A DNA stretch of 64,000 bases from Geosporobacter ferrireducens (GTDB taxonomy: Bacteria; Bacillota; Clostridia; Peptostreptococcales; Thermotaleaceae). The stretch's first letter is position 1; the number at the start of each line of letters is the position of its first letter. The translations under genes and the position numbers were made by a program. The stretch covers positions 2,025,416 to 2,089,415 of the forward strand of contig NZ_CP017269.1 of NCBI RefSeq assembly GCF_001750685.1, given 5' to 3'. Positions 43,788 to 52,792 of the stretch are shown here, in pieces. The notes below the pieces were generated by a model, which saw only the letters and a list, made by a program, of their open reading frames with translations, was not told where the DNA came from and did not search any database.

Positions 43788-44978
43788 TTATTGCCCTTCC
43801 CCTAAAAAGCTGAATACATTACTTACCTGCATGGCTACGCCTGTCTTAAGGGCTTCTTCATCAATATCAAAAAGGGTGGTATGCCCATCGTATATGATTT
43901 CCTTTTCCTCATTCCGGCAGCCCAACCTAAAGAAGGCCCCAGGTACAGCAGCTGCAAAATAAGCAAAATCCTCTACTCCTAGGGTAGCATGTTTTACCTC
44001 TAATACATTTTCTTCCCCCAAAAGCCCTCTCCCTGTATTTCTGACCAAGTCTACCATACGATCATCATTGACCAGGGCTGTATAGCCTTCCTCACGAAGT
44101 ACTTCACCTCTTCCTCCCATTGCAGAGGCTACCTGTGTGACCAGCTTTTCAATTCGGTCAATAACCTTGCTTCGGACTTCAGGGTCTAAGGTTCTAACGG
44201 TCCCTATCATCTCAACACGATTGGCAATAATATTTTGTTTGGTTCCTCCCTGGATTGTACCAATCGTTACTACGGCGGAATCCCGGGGATCTACGTTTCG
44301 GCTCACAATGCTTTGCAGCGATGTGATGATTTGTCCGGCCATAACAATCGTATCTACACCGGAATGGGGGTATGCACCATGGGTACTTTCCCCGTGAAGA
44401 ATAATCTTTATTCCGTCTGAAGATGCATTCATCTGCCCGTAGCGAATACCGATCTGACCTGTATATTCCTCTGTAGATACATGGAGTCCCAGGACTCCGT
44501 CTACTGCAGGATTTTCCAGAACTCCCTGCTCAATCATGGGCTTAGCACCTCCTACGGTTTCTTCCGCCGGCTGAAAAAGCAGCTTCACATTTCCATTTAA
44601 CTGATCTTTTATTTCACTGAGCAGCTTGGCTGCCCCTAATAATATGGCCATATGGGCATCATGACCACAAGCATGCATTTTTCCATCTACTGCAGATTTA
44701 TAAGACACACTTTTCTCATCCTGCATCGGCAGGGCATCCATATCTGCCCTTAATGCAATAGTTTTTCCCGGACTTCCCCCTCGTATCAAACCAACTACGG
44801 CGGTATTGGCGATCCCAGTCTGAACTTCTATGTCCATCTCCTTTAAATAGGCTGCGATTTTATCTCTTGTTCTATACTCTTCCATCCCCAGCTCCGGATT
44901 TTGGTGAAAATCCCTGCGTACCTGTTTTAACCAGGGATATAGCGATTCGACTCTTTCTAAAAGCATTTTTTGATCCAT
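43788..44978 (-). CDS. M20D-family amidohydrolase/aminoacylase (first copy)
   Basis: A 396-residue M20D peptidase-family protein. Metal-site residues include Cys104 and His106 (ACGHDAH), Glu139/140 (FQPAEE) and His166 (GLHVSTE), with the swivelling dimerisation domain in between. Relatives hydrolyse N-acyl amino acids, indoleacetyl amino acids or amino-acid amides. Leader copy C sits directly upstream. A second M20D paralog is at 46626. The preferred acyl group is not predictable. Confidence 0.88.
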   Translation of the reverse strand: MDQKMLLERVESLYPWLKQVRRDFHQNPELGMEEYRTRDKIAAYLKEMDIEVQTGIANTAVVGLIRGGSPGKTIALRADMDALPMQDEKSVSYKSAVDGKMHACGHDAHMAILLGAAKLLSEIKDQLNGNVKLLFQPAEETVGGAKPMIEQGVLENPAVDGVLGLHVSTEEYTGQIGIRYGQMNASSDGIKIILHGESTHGAYPHSGVDTIVMAGQIITSLQSIVSRNVDPRDSAVVTIGTIQGGTKQNIIANRVEMIGTVRTLDPEVRSKVIDRIEKLVTQVASAMGGRGEVLREEGYTALVNDDRMVDLVRNTGRGLLGEENVLEVKHATLGVEDFAYFAAAVPGAFFRLGCRNEEKEIIYDGHTTLFDIDEEALKTGVAMQVSNVFSFLGEGQ

Positions 44979-45009
44979 CCTTATCCTCTCTCCTTTTAAT
45001 GAAAATAAT

Positions 45010-45099
45010 TAAAAAAAGCATAGATAGGGCACCTCCTACCTATGCTGGATTTCATCTTGGATTTGCATCTTGTAAATACAAATAAAAAGATAAAGCAGC
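45010..45099 (-). ncRNA. Structured leader RNA, copy C (unidentified family)
   Basis: The third copy. GCTGCTTTATC pairs with GATGAAATCCAGC, the inner hairpin is TTTGTA/TACAAG, and the terminator has AGCATAG-TAGG arms (45017-45046) followed by seven Ts. It lies about 30 nt upstream of the M20 gene, after a promoter at 45128-45157. The core is nearly identical to copy A. Confidence 0.65.
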
Positions 45100-45127
45100 A
45101 GATATAAAATAAGCATTTCTTTCTCTA

Positions 45128-45157
45128 ATTATAATCTATTCTGCAGGCTAAAAACAA
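45128..45157 (-). promoter_or_regulatory. Promoter of leader copy C
   Basis: Minus-strand TTGTTT, an 18-bp spacer and a perfect TATAAT, about 30 nt upstream of the leader core. Confidence 0.55.
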
Positions 45158-45203
45158 CATAGATGTATGATAGAGACATTTAAATTCCATTCCCAGATCC
45201 CGG

Positions 45204-45231
45204 TAGGGGCAGGCCTTGTGTCTGCCCGCTG
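45204..45231. repeat. Short GC-rich palindromic repeat
   Basis: GGGCAG and CTGCCC flank a 9-nt loop within a GGTAGGGGC context that resembles the end of the element at 15020-15119. It is the only notable feature in the 45160-45277 gap. Confidence 0.4.
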
Positions 45232-45277
45232 TGTTTCCAGAACCACCCATAGGTCATCACCTTCCTATAGCCTACGA

Positions 45278-45316
45278 ATAAAGCTCTGGCAGCAATTATG
45301 CTTTCCAGAGCTTTAT
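45278..45316. terminator. Terminator of the SHMT-M20-DUF3100 operon
   Basis: Perfect 12-nt arms ATAAAGCTCTGG and CCAGAGCTTTAT with a 15-nt loop, immediately after the last gene. Confidence 0.7.
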
Positions 45317-45320
45317 CAAC

Positions 45321-45776
45321 TTAAATAATCCCTTGGCCTTTTAAGATAAATTGTGCAATCACTGCAGATCCTATAAATGTACCAAACATAACAAACAAAG
45401 ATACCACGATACTCCTCCAGCCAAGCTTTGTAAAATCTGCCCAGCTTTTTCCAATGGCAATCCCTGCATAAGCCAATACCGGTGTAGCCAGTGCCATGAA
45501 TTGAACCTTTTGTGTATAATCTACAATTACACCGGATAATGGGAATCCAGGAGCCGTAATCAGCATTCCTATGATTCCAATATAAGCTATACTTGGTATA
45601 TTCAAGGGAATCACTTTTGCTAAAATCATACCGGCTAGACTGATTCCGATTAGGATCAGCATCCCCGGTATGGATGCAGCAATCGCCTGCTTATATCCGA
45701 TAAAATTACCCAGCAGTGCACATATGCCTACAATGAATAGTAAAAGTATCCATTCCTGCACTTCTTTCAACTTCAT
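45321..45776 (-). CDS. Small membrane protein paired with DUF3100
   Basis: A 151-residue protein with about five membrane spans (for example VPLNIPSIAYIGIIGMLI-like IPLNIPSIAYIGIIGMLI). I do not recognise a named family. It overlaps the DUF3100 gene by 4 nt, so both are probably halves of one transporter-like complex. The conserved Asp/Lys in GKSWADFTKLGW lie between spans. Confidence 0.65.
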   Translation of the reverse strand: MKLKEVQEWILLLFIVGICALLGNFIGYKQAIAASIPGMLILIGISLAGMILAKVIPLNIPSIAYIGIIGMLITAPGFPLSGVIVDYTQKVQFMALATPVLAYAGIAIGKSWADFTKLGWRSIVVSLFVMFGTFIGSAVIAQFILKGQGII

Positions 45777-46612
45777 AGCGGTACGCCTCCTTCACCTGCA
45801 GATTCATCTTTTCCTTTGTTTTTCCCTAATCTTCCCAATTTAGGTTCTAGCAGGCTGTAGAGTTTATTGGTCAGGGGCAGTGCAACAAAGATAGACATAT
45901 AAAGACCGGTTGCTGTTGATAGTAAATTGCTGGCTCCCGCAAAGGCCAAAATATCATCAGCCATTTCCGGAAATACATTGGTGAGGGCACCGGATGCTGC
46001 AGACATTAAGCTTCCGCTGCCTACACCGGTAGCCATAGCGAAGGCCAATGGATGCAATGGTGTTGCACTTGCTAAAAATCCTGCGATAAGGCCTAAAAAA
46101 ACAGTTCCAAAGAGTGTTCCAACGATGTATACCATCATTACACCTCTACCCTCCGGAGAATTAAATCCGTATTTATTCATAATAAGTCCTACATTTGGTT
46201 CTCTTCCGATCGAGTGGGTCATTCCCACAGCTTCCCGTTTAAAGCCCAATATCAGCGCAAGGGGCAGTGCAAAGAAAATCGTCCCTAAATTTCCAAATTC
46301 CTGTAGTAAGAGTGCAGGTCCTGCTTGTATAATTTTTTCCAAGGAGGGTCCCATCAGTACGCCAATCTTTGCAATTAATAGGGTAATAGAAATAATAATA
46401 ATCGGCTCTGCTGTATGGGCTTGCTCTTCATTTACGACCTTTGTTAAGAATAGAATTAAACCGAGTATCATTGCATAGAGCATGGGAAACAGCATGATCA
46501 CCCCTGGGCCTAAAGGGATCCGATGGGTACCGATAAATTCTGTAAGCACAGTCAGCCCCAGAACAATCCCATGAAGCTTTAGGTCTTTCCATAAAGGTTT
46601 TTCATTTTTCAT
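45773..46612 (-). CDS. DUF3100 family membrane protein
   Basis: A 279-residue, about nine-span membrane protein of the DUF3100 family. A conserved polar segment, SIGREPNVGLIMNKYGFNSPEGRG, and a Gly/Ser-rich MATGVGSGSLMSAASGAL segment could line a substrate path. It is 13 nt downstream of an M20 amidohydrolase and overlaps the small membrane protein. Association with M20 genes suggests transport of an N-acyl amino acid or dipeptide, or export of the product (inference). Confidence 0.75.
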   Translation of the reverse strand: MKNEKPLWKDLKLHGIVLGLTVLTEFIGTHRIPLGPGVIMLFPMLYAMILGLILFLTKVVNEEQAHTAEPIIIISITLLIAKIGVLMGPSLEKIIQAGPALLLQEFGNLGTIFFALPLALILGFKREAVGMTHSIGREPNVGLIMNKYGFNSPEGRGVMMVYIVGTLFGTVFLGLIAGFLASATPLHPLAFAMATGVGSGSLMSAASGALTNVFPEMADDILAFAGASNLLSTATGLYMSIFVALPLTNKLYSLLEPKLGRLGKNKGKDESAGEGGVPL

Positions 46613-46625
46613 TTTTTCAACTCCT

Positions 46626-47822
46626 TTACTTTTGTTTTATGTCTATAAAATGCTCCATCGCATTTATAGCTGATTGGGCTAATACAGCGCTTCCAATAAT
46701 CAAAGCATCCTCATCCGCATCAAATCTCGGATTATGCCATTGATACATACAGCCCTTCTCCGGATTTCCTACTCCCAGCCAATAGAAACAACCCGGTGCC
46801 AGTTCTGTATAAATAGAAAAATCTTCTCCTCCCATAGATGGGGTTGGGTCCACCATTCCATTTTCACCACAGATATCAGATACTACCGTTTTGCCTATGT
46901 CGTACATTTCCCTTTCATTGAAAACAGCAGGCAGGTCAAACAAATAATCTAAGCGTGCAGAAGCACCATAGGCCGCTGCAGTGTTTTCTATACTCCTACG
47001 CAATAGTTCCGGCAATTTTTCCTGTATTTCTTTTTTGAAAGAACGTACCGTACCGGTCATAATGACTTTCTCCGGAATTACATTATTTGCAATTCCCGCA
47101 TTCATCGTCCCAATCGATACAACGGCAGCCTCCAGTGGATTGACATTTCTGCTGACGATGCTCTGAAGTCCCATTACAATTGCACTGCCTGCTAAGATCG
47201 GATCAATGGTCTTGTTGGGGATCGCCCCATGCCCGCCTACACCATCCACTTCTATTCGAATGGTATCTACTGCAGCCATCAAGCCTCCCAGCTTCAACCC
47301 AACTTTTCCTACAGGTATATCCGGATGATTGTGCAATCCAAAAATAGCATCTACTGTAGGATTTTCCATAACCCCTTTTTCTACCAGCAGCTTTGCCCCC
47401 TTGTTAATTTCCTCTGCCGGTTGGAAAATAAATTTGACATTTCCCTTTAACTGGTGGCGAAGTTCCGCTAAAATCATTGCTGCACCCAGTAAAGAAGTCG
47501 TATGCGTGTCATGGCCGCAAGCGTGCATGACACCGGCTATTTTAGATTTGTAAGGTACTTCATTTTCCTCCTGAATCGGCAGTGCATCTATATCTCCCCG
47601 AAGTGCAATGGTAGGTCCGTTTTCAGCGCCCTTGAGCAGTCCTACTACGCCGGTTTCTATGCCCATGTCCAATACATCAATATCCAGTTCTTCCAGCAGT
47701 GCCTTGATCTTCTCTGTAGTCCTGAATTCTTTAAAGCTTAGCTCCGGATACATATGCAGATCCCTTCTGATTGCAGTCAGTCGATCCTTATATTTGTTCA
47801 TCAGCGCTTCTGTTATTTTCAT
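46626..47822 (-). CDS. M20D-family amidohydrolase/aminoacylase (second copy)
   Basis: A 398-residue M20D protein with Cys102 and His104 (ACGHDTH), Glu138 (QPAEE) and His164 (GLHNHP). It is related to the copy at 43788 but clearly diverged. It is cotranscribed with the SHMT paralog (22 nt upstream) and the DUF3100 pair. The probable reaction is hydrolysis of an N-acyl or amide bond on an amino acid, possibly releasing a hydroxy amino acid for the SHMT-like enzyme. Confidence 0.88.
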   Translation of the reverse strand: MKITEALMNKYKDRLTAIRRDLHMYPELSFKEFRTTEKIKALLEELDIDVLDMGIETGVVGLLKGAENGPTIALRGDIDALPIQEENEVPYKSKIAGVMHACGHDTHTTSLLGAAMILAELRHQLKGNVKFIFQPAEEINKGAKLLVEKGVMENPTVDAIFGLHNHPDIPVGKVGLKLGGLMAAVDTIRIEVDGVGGHGAIPNKTIDPILAGSAIVMGLQSIVSRNVNPLEAAVVSIGTMNAGIANNVIPEKVIMTGTVRSFKKEIQEKLPELLRRSIENTAAAYGASARLDYLFDLPAVFNEREMYDIGKTVVSDICGENGMVDPTPSMGGEDFSIYTELAPGCFYWLGVGNPEKGCMYQWHNPRFDADEDALIIGSAVLAQSAINAMEHFIDIKQK

Positions 47823-47844
47823 ACATCCTGCCCCCTTTCACAAA

Positions 47845-49101
47845 TTACATGGTTTCAAAATATCCAGGGTATAGAGGGAATTTTGCTCCAAGCTCTAAGA
47901 CACGTTTTTCAATCGCTTCCAATTTATCTTTATTCCCTAAGGATTCTGCCACTTCATTGATAATACTCCCAATCTGTTCCATTTCTACTTCTTTCATTCC
48001 CTTAGTAGTCATGGCCGTAGTACCGATTCGAACACCACTGGTTATCATAGGCTTTTCAGGATCAAAAGGAATCATATTTTTATTAACCGTAATCCCTACG
48101 CCTTCCAATGCAGCCTCCATCTGGGCACCGGTTAACCCTTTAGGTCTTAAATCCACTAACAACAAGTGATTGTCTGTCCCTCCCGACACAATACGAAACC
48201 CTTTTTGCTGCAATACATCGCCCAGCCTCTGTGCATTTTTAACGACTTGCGCCATACAAACCTTAAATTCCTCTGACATGGCATAATAAAAAGTGTAGGC
48301 TTTGGCTGCCATGATATGAAGATGCATAGAGCCTTGTGCACCAGGAAAAGTAGCTTTATCTAATGCCTGAGCATATTTTCCCTTGCAAAGAACAAAGCCG
48401 CCCCTTGCACCGGCCAGGGTTTTGGTGGTGGTAGAAGTCACGAAGTCAGCATAAGGCACTGGATTGGGGTGTACACCTGCCGCAACCAATCCAGCTACAT
48501 GGGCCATGTCTACCATAAAGTACGCACCTACATCTTGTGCAGCCTTACCCATTCTCTCGTAGTCGATAAACCGTGGATAAGCACTGGCACCTGCTACAAT
48601 CAGCTTAGGCTTATGTGTTTTCGCTAACTTTTCGAGTTCCTCATAATCGATCAACTCGGTGTCTTGGTTCAAACCATAAGATATAAAATTATATACCTTT
48701 CCCGAAAAATTGGCTTTTGCACCATGGGTTAAATGGCCCCCTTGGTCTAAACGCATCCCTAGCACCGTGTCTCCAGGATTGAGGATGGCGGTATACACAC
48801 AATGATTGGCATTAGAGCCGGAATGGGGCTGTATATTCGCATGTTCAGCACCATAAAGGGTCTTCGCCCTTTCAATGCCCAAAGTCTCCATTTTGTCGAT
48901 TACCTTGCTGCCGGCATGATATCTTCTTCCCGGAAAACCTTCCATGGTTTTGTTGGTCAGTATACTTCCCTGAAGCTCCAGCACCTGCGTCGGCACGTAG
49001 CTTTCCGATGCAATCATTTCAATTCCTGTTTTTTGGCGGGCATATTCCTCTTGTACAATCTGATATAATTCCATATCCTTTTCTTTTACCGTTTTTAGCA
49101 T
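47845..49101 (-). CDS. Serine hydroxymethyltransferase paralog with altered active site
   Basis: A 418-residue fold-type I PLP enzyme of the SHMT family. Most hallmarks are present (IASES, NIQPHSGSNAN, GGHLTHG, Asp198 and His201 in VDMAHVAG, Schiff-base Lys227). Several canonical residues differ: EGYPG is EGFPG (Phe56), RYYGG is RYHAG (His62), and the His before the Lys is Thr226 (TTTKTLAGARGG). These changes argue for a paralog such as an alpha-methylserine or beta-hydroxy amino acid lyase rather than housekeeping GlyA. It heads the operon with M20 and DUF3100 genes. Confidence 0.75.
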   Translation of the reverse strand: MLKTVKEKDMELYQIVQEEYARQKTGIEMIASESYVPTQVLELQGSILTNKTMEGFPGRRYHAGSKVIDKMETLGIERAKTLYGAEHANIQPHSGSNANHCVYTAILNPGDTVLGMRLDQGGHLTHGAKANFSGKVYNFISYGLNQDTELIDYEELEKLAKTHKPKLIVAGASAYPRFIDYERMGKAAQDVGAYFMVDMAHVAGLVAAGVHPNPVPYADFVTSTTTKTLAGARGGFVLCKGKYAQALDKATFPGAQGSMHLHIMAAKAYTFYYAMSEEFKVCMAQVVKNAQRLGDVLQQKGFRIVSGGTDNHLLLVDLRPKGLTGAQMEAALEGVGITVNKNMIPFDPEKPMITSGVRIGTTAMTTKGMKEVEMEQIGSIINEVAESLGNKDKLEAIEKRVLELGAKFPLYPGYFETM

Positions 49102-49257
49102 AGAGATTCCTCCCTGTTCAAAATATGTTTTTGTGTTCAGCTCGATGGCTAACCCTTATACGGGAAATAATTATTACTATTATTTCATAAAATTCTGTTA
49201 ATTTATATGAACCATTTTATCCTTTTATTGAACAATATAAAAACATAAGTCATTACG

Positions 49258-49303
49258 AAAAAACAAGATGGCCGTCGTGTCCGTAACCGCCATCTTGTTT
49301 TTT
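49258..49303. terminator. Intrinsic terminator downstream of the response-regulator gene
   Basis: 15-nt perfect arms (49258-49272 and 49289-49303) with A- and T-runs at the ends. It works in both directions and ends the two-component operon. Confidence 0.9.
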
Positions 49304-49317
49304 TACTATCAACAAAC

Positions 49318-50016
49318 TCAACTGCCTTTTCCTCTGTATAGATTGGGCGTCATCCCAGTAACTTTCTTGAAATTCTTATAAAAATAATTTAAATTGTTGT
49401 AACCCACCTTATCAGCAATTTCCTGTATGGATAAGGTCGTCTCTTTTAGAAACTCCTGTGCTTTTTTGATCCGCAGATGATTCACATAGGCAGTAAAGTT
49501 CGTCTGAAAATATTTCTGAAACATTCTTGAGATATGGCTCATACTGGTATGATGCCGCTTTGCACAGGTGTTCAGTTCTATGGCCTCATGATAATGTTGA
49601 TGGATATATTCTAAAAATTCATTAAAAGCCTCATTCTCTGTATACCGATATCCTATGACACGCTCCATGGTATCTAAAAACTGCTTTGGCTCAATTGGCT
49701 TTAGCAGAATGTCCTTCGCTCCCAGCCGCAGGGCGGCCTGCGCATATTCAAAATAACTAAAAGCAGTAATAACAACAAACAGGATGGTTCCCTGGTAAGA
49801 AGCATTGATATTTTCCATAACCTCAATACCGCTTAACACAGGCATTTGTATATCTAAGAAAACAATATCCGGCTTTAACTGATAGATCATTTCCACAGCA
49901 TCATCTCCTGCTGAAGCTTCTCCAACGATTTTCACCGGTAAACCATATTTGTCAAGCAAATGCTTTATCAATTCCGCTGCTAAGCTTTCATCATCCGCAA
50001 TGATTGCACGTCGCAT
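49318..50016 (-). CDS. Response regulator with AraC-type DNA-binding domain
   Basis: A 232-residue YesN-like regulator. The receiver domain (1-120) has the acidic pocket (IIADDES), phospho-acceptor Asp in DIVFLDIQMP and Lys in ILLKPIEP. Residues from about 130 form an AraC double helix-turn-helix (LSIQEIADKVGYNNLNYFYKNFKKVTGMTPNLYR). It follows the histidine kinase gene by 24 nt, forming a cognate pair. The neighbouring peptide/amino acid genes are likely targets. Confidence 0.9.
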   Translation of the reverse strand: MRRAIIADDESLAAELIKHLLDKYGLPVKIVGEASAGDDAVEMIYQLKPDIVFLDIQMPVLSGIEVMENINASYQGTILFVVITAFSYFEYAQAALRLGAKDILLKPIEPKQFLDTMERVIGYRYTENEAFNEFLEYIHQHYHEAIELNTCAKRHHTSMSHISRMFQKYFQTNFTAYVNHLRIKKAQEFLKETTLSIQEIADKVGYNNLNYFYKNFKKVTGMTPNLYRGKGS

Positions 50017-50040
50017 CTACTATCCCCCCTTATCGGTTTC

Positions 50041-51627
50041 TTACTGCGAATCCATTGAAGATACTTTATCTGGAAGGCTTATTGTTACCCTAGTCCCTAA
50101 TCCCAACTCACTTTCTATTAAAAAAGTAAATTGTCCTTCAAAGAGCAGATCCAGCTTTTCATAAACCATCATCAAACCGCTGAAACCCTGTTTTTTATCC
50201 TCTTGGAGTTTATCATATACGTAATTCTGCAAATCTGAATCCATGCCTCTGCCGTTATCCATGATTTGAAGTGTCAGCTTGTCCTCCTGCATTTCAGCGG
50301 TAATTCTAATTTCCATACCTTCCTTCATATTCTTGAAGCCATGAATAAAGCAGTTCTCCACAATAGGCTGCAAGCAATTAAAAGGAATCTTCTTCCGGGA
50401 CGTATCACCGCTCACATTAAAATATACTTTCAATCGGTTTCCATATCGAAGCTGCTGCAGATTGATATAATTTTTTAAGTATTCTACTTCCTCTTGGAGA
50501 TATACAAAATAACTGTTATTCTTCAATGTATATCGCATTAGCTTTGATAAATCAATGATTGCTTCATAGGTTTTATCTGCTTTCTCTTTAACAGCCAGAC
50601 CAGCAATAGCGTTTAAAGTATTAAATAGGAAGTGATTTCCGATTTGAATATTGAGTGCTTTGTCTTTTGCTGTTTTCAAAGATTCTTCCAAAATCGATTC
50701 ATTCCTTACAATATCCTGAATAATTTCTTCTTGTTTGTTCAGTGCCACTGCCGTATTTTTAAATAGATAATAGTTGGCGATGTTTTTACTTAGTTTTTTG
50801 ATCTGCTGCAAGATTGCATTCACTGTACCTTTTGGTACGATGTGCATTGCAGCATAAGCAGCTTCTCCTAAAATATTTTTTTTAATCTGCGTATACTGGT
50901 TAATATGCATATCTATCTGGGAGGTTCTGATATGCCCCCCCTTAATTAAGCCGATTACCCGGTTGTCAAAAACAATCGGCATAATAAAAATCGTTAATCC
51001 ATAAGGGCAGACGTAAGCTGAAGGATCTGAGTAATACGGGGGTGTATATTCATCACGCATTTGATAAATAGGACACTTTTTCACATTTTCTTCAATACCG
51101 CACTTTTCTCTGCACAACTCCGGATAATATCTTCCTGTAATTACAGTATTTCCTTCCTCATCAAAGATCGCAACGGGTATCTTCAGCAGCTCAATAATCC
51201 CATTGTATATATAACCGATTTCTTCATTAACTGTAACCCTATTTTCCGATAAACTGCCCTCCACAATCATAGATTGTGTTTTTCTGGGAATCGGAAGGTT
51301 TTGGTCACGGTGAACCGGAATAGAAATAAGAAGTTCCTTTATCGGTTCATCTCCCAAATTGATCGTTTCATGGATAGACCCTACTTCAATATGATGCAGG
51401 GACCCTGCTTGGATATGGCTGATCTTATCTCCAATTAACTGTTTTCCAACTCCTGATAAAACATACAGCACTTGCTCGTCTCCATAATGAATATGTTTAT
51501 TTTGGCTGCTGTTTGGATAAATCGTGACAATACCAATATTCATTGCATTTTGAGAGTTCTCTGACTCAGGCTCATAAATCCATTCAATCTCTCCCCATTC
51601 CAATTCCTGAATATTCTTTTTTGCCAT
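50041..51627 (-). CDS. Sensor histidine kinase with cupin and PocR sensory domains
   Basis: A 528-residue cytoplasmic kinase without membrane spans. Residues 1-105 form a cupin (metal-type residues His45, His47, Glu51, His86). Residues about 140-270 form a PocR-type ligand domain with Cys172, Cys176, Cys185 and Cys207. Then come a LytS/YesM-type His_kinase domain (phospho-His332 in NHFLFNTLN) and an HATPase domain (NCFIHGFKN, DNGRGMD). It therefore senses internal metabolites or metals. The ATG at 51627 fits AAGGGGGC. The cupin-PocR-kinase order is uncommon. Confidence 0.85.
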   Translation of the reverse strand: MAKKNIQELEWGEIEWIYEPESENSQNAMNIGIVTIYPNSSQNKHIHYGDEQVLYVLSGVGKQLIGDKISHIQAGSLHHIEVGSIHETINLGDEPIKELLISIPVHRDQNLPIPRKTQSMIVEGSLSENRVTVNEEIGYIYNGIIELLKIPVAIFDEEGNTVITGRYYPELCREKCGIEENVKKCPIYQMRDEYTPPYYSDPSAYVCPYGLTIFIMPIVFDNRVIGLIKGGHIRTSQIDMHINQYTQIKKNILGEAAYAAMHIVPKGTVNAILQQIKKLSKNIANYYLFKNTAVALNKQEEIIQDIVRNESILEESLKTAKDKALNIQIGNHFLFNTLNAIAGLAVKEKADKTYEAIIDLSKLMRYTLKNNSYFVYLQEEVEYLKNYINLQQLRYGNRLKVYFNVSGDTSRKKIPFNCLQPIVENCFIHGFKNMKEGMEIRITAEMQEDKLTLQIMDNGRGMDSDLQNYVYDKLQEDKKQGFSGLMMVYEKLDLLFEGQFTFLIESELGLGTRVTISLPDKVSSMDSQ

Positions 51628-51645
51628 CCTCATGCCCCCTTTGTC

Positions 51646-52548
51646 CTACCTTTCAAGCTTTTGTACAATTGTCTCACAGATTTCATGGGTCAGCAATGCA
51701 TCTCCAGCATCTGTCTGTGAAATAATACCACTTCTCACAGATTGGAGAAAATGATCAATGATTTGATAAAATCCTCGGCGATACAGTACCGGTTCCCAAT
51801 CTCCAAATTTAAAATGTGCTTCCTCTCCTTGGTGAAACCGAATACCCTGTGTTAAATCTTTTATCATCCACTTGTTTCCCGGGTGCATATATTCTACCAC
51901 TTCTTCTGCAGTGCCATTATCCCGATTCATCATACCGATTGCTGTATATCCCTTTCCCGAAAGGGTTAACACAACATGATGCAGCAAACCATTCTCGATT
52001 CGCCCTTGAATTTGCGTTTCTTCCACAGCTCCAGGCAATAAATAGCGGAGGGTATCCACTACATGAATAAAATCATCAAAAATAAACCGGCGAATTTGGT
52101 CCGGCAAATGAGGTCTATTTTTTTGTATGATAATGATATTTGCAGATTCCTGCTCTTTCAGTTTCATAATCATCGGTGCAAATCTCCGGTTAAAACCTAC
52201 CCTAAGGATTTTATTTTTTTGTTCCGCCAATTCAATCATCTGTTGGGCATCTTCATAATGATAGGCCAGTGGTTTATCGATATAAACATGAATCCCCTGC
52301 CTTAATAGTTCCCTTGCAACATCGCCATGGGCCTCGGTGGCTGTATGGATAAAGGCTGCCTCAATACCTTGATCTATCAAAGCTTCAATACTCTGTACCG
52401 ATGCTGGAGCACGGTATTTGGTACAAAGTCTTTCTAAGGTTTCCTCATTTCGCGTGCATAGTATGGGCGTTATATCCCCCCTGTTCATTAGGATGGGCAA
52501 ATAAGCTTTCTGTGCAATATCTCCTAAACCAATGATTCCAATCCTCAT
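51646..52548 (-). CDS. Gfo/Idh/MocA-family oxidoreductase
   Basis: A 300-residue NAD(P)-dependent oxidoreductase. The N-terminal Rossmann motif is GIIGLGDIAQKAYLPIL, followed by the catalytic-region signature YIDKPLAYHYEDAQ (EKP-type, here DKP) and a C-terminal alpha/beta domain. Substrates in this family are sugars, inositols or amino sugars. It is 18 nt upstream of the kinase gene and may be cotranscribed. The ATG at 52548 fits AGGAGG better than 52557. Substrate unknown. Confidence 0.82.
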   Translation of the reverse strand: MRIGIIGLGDIAQKAYLPILMNRGDITPILCTRNEETLERLCTKYRAPASVQSIEALIDQGIEAAFIHTATEAHGDVARELLRQGIHVYIDKPLAYHYEDAQQMIELAEQKNKILRVGFNRRFAPMIMKLKEQESANIIIIQKNRPHLPDQIRRFIFDDFIHVVDTLRYLLPGAVEETQIQGRIENGLLHHVVLTLSGKGYTAIGMMNRDNGTAEEVVEYMHPGNKWMIKDLTQGIRFHQGEEAHFKFGDWEPVLYRRGFYQIIDHFLQSVRSGIISQTDAGDALLTHEICETIVQKLER

Positions 52549-52792
52549 TTCTCTCATCCTCCTTCAGCATATCTATTCTATTTACTATTCTTGAAAATAA
52601 TCACTTTCCCTTCCGTATTTCTCCTTTCGGGTTACGTTTCGTAAGGCTGTTCATAATTTTCTGTTGAATCTTCAAAAAAGATCTCCTCCAATCAGAAAAT
52701 TTATTTCTTTTCGTAATTTTATCTTTATTTTTATTTACTTATGGTCAATTTATCATAGAATAGTATTATGAATCGTAATCAGGAGGAACATT

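Noticed and set aside
41262..45099. T-box leaders upstream of the peptide/M20 genes
   Set aside because: The conserved T-box bulge (UGGNACC type) and specifier-loop features are absent in all three copies.
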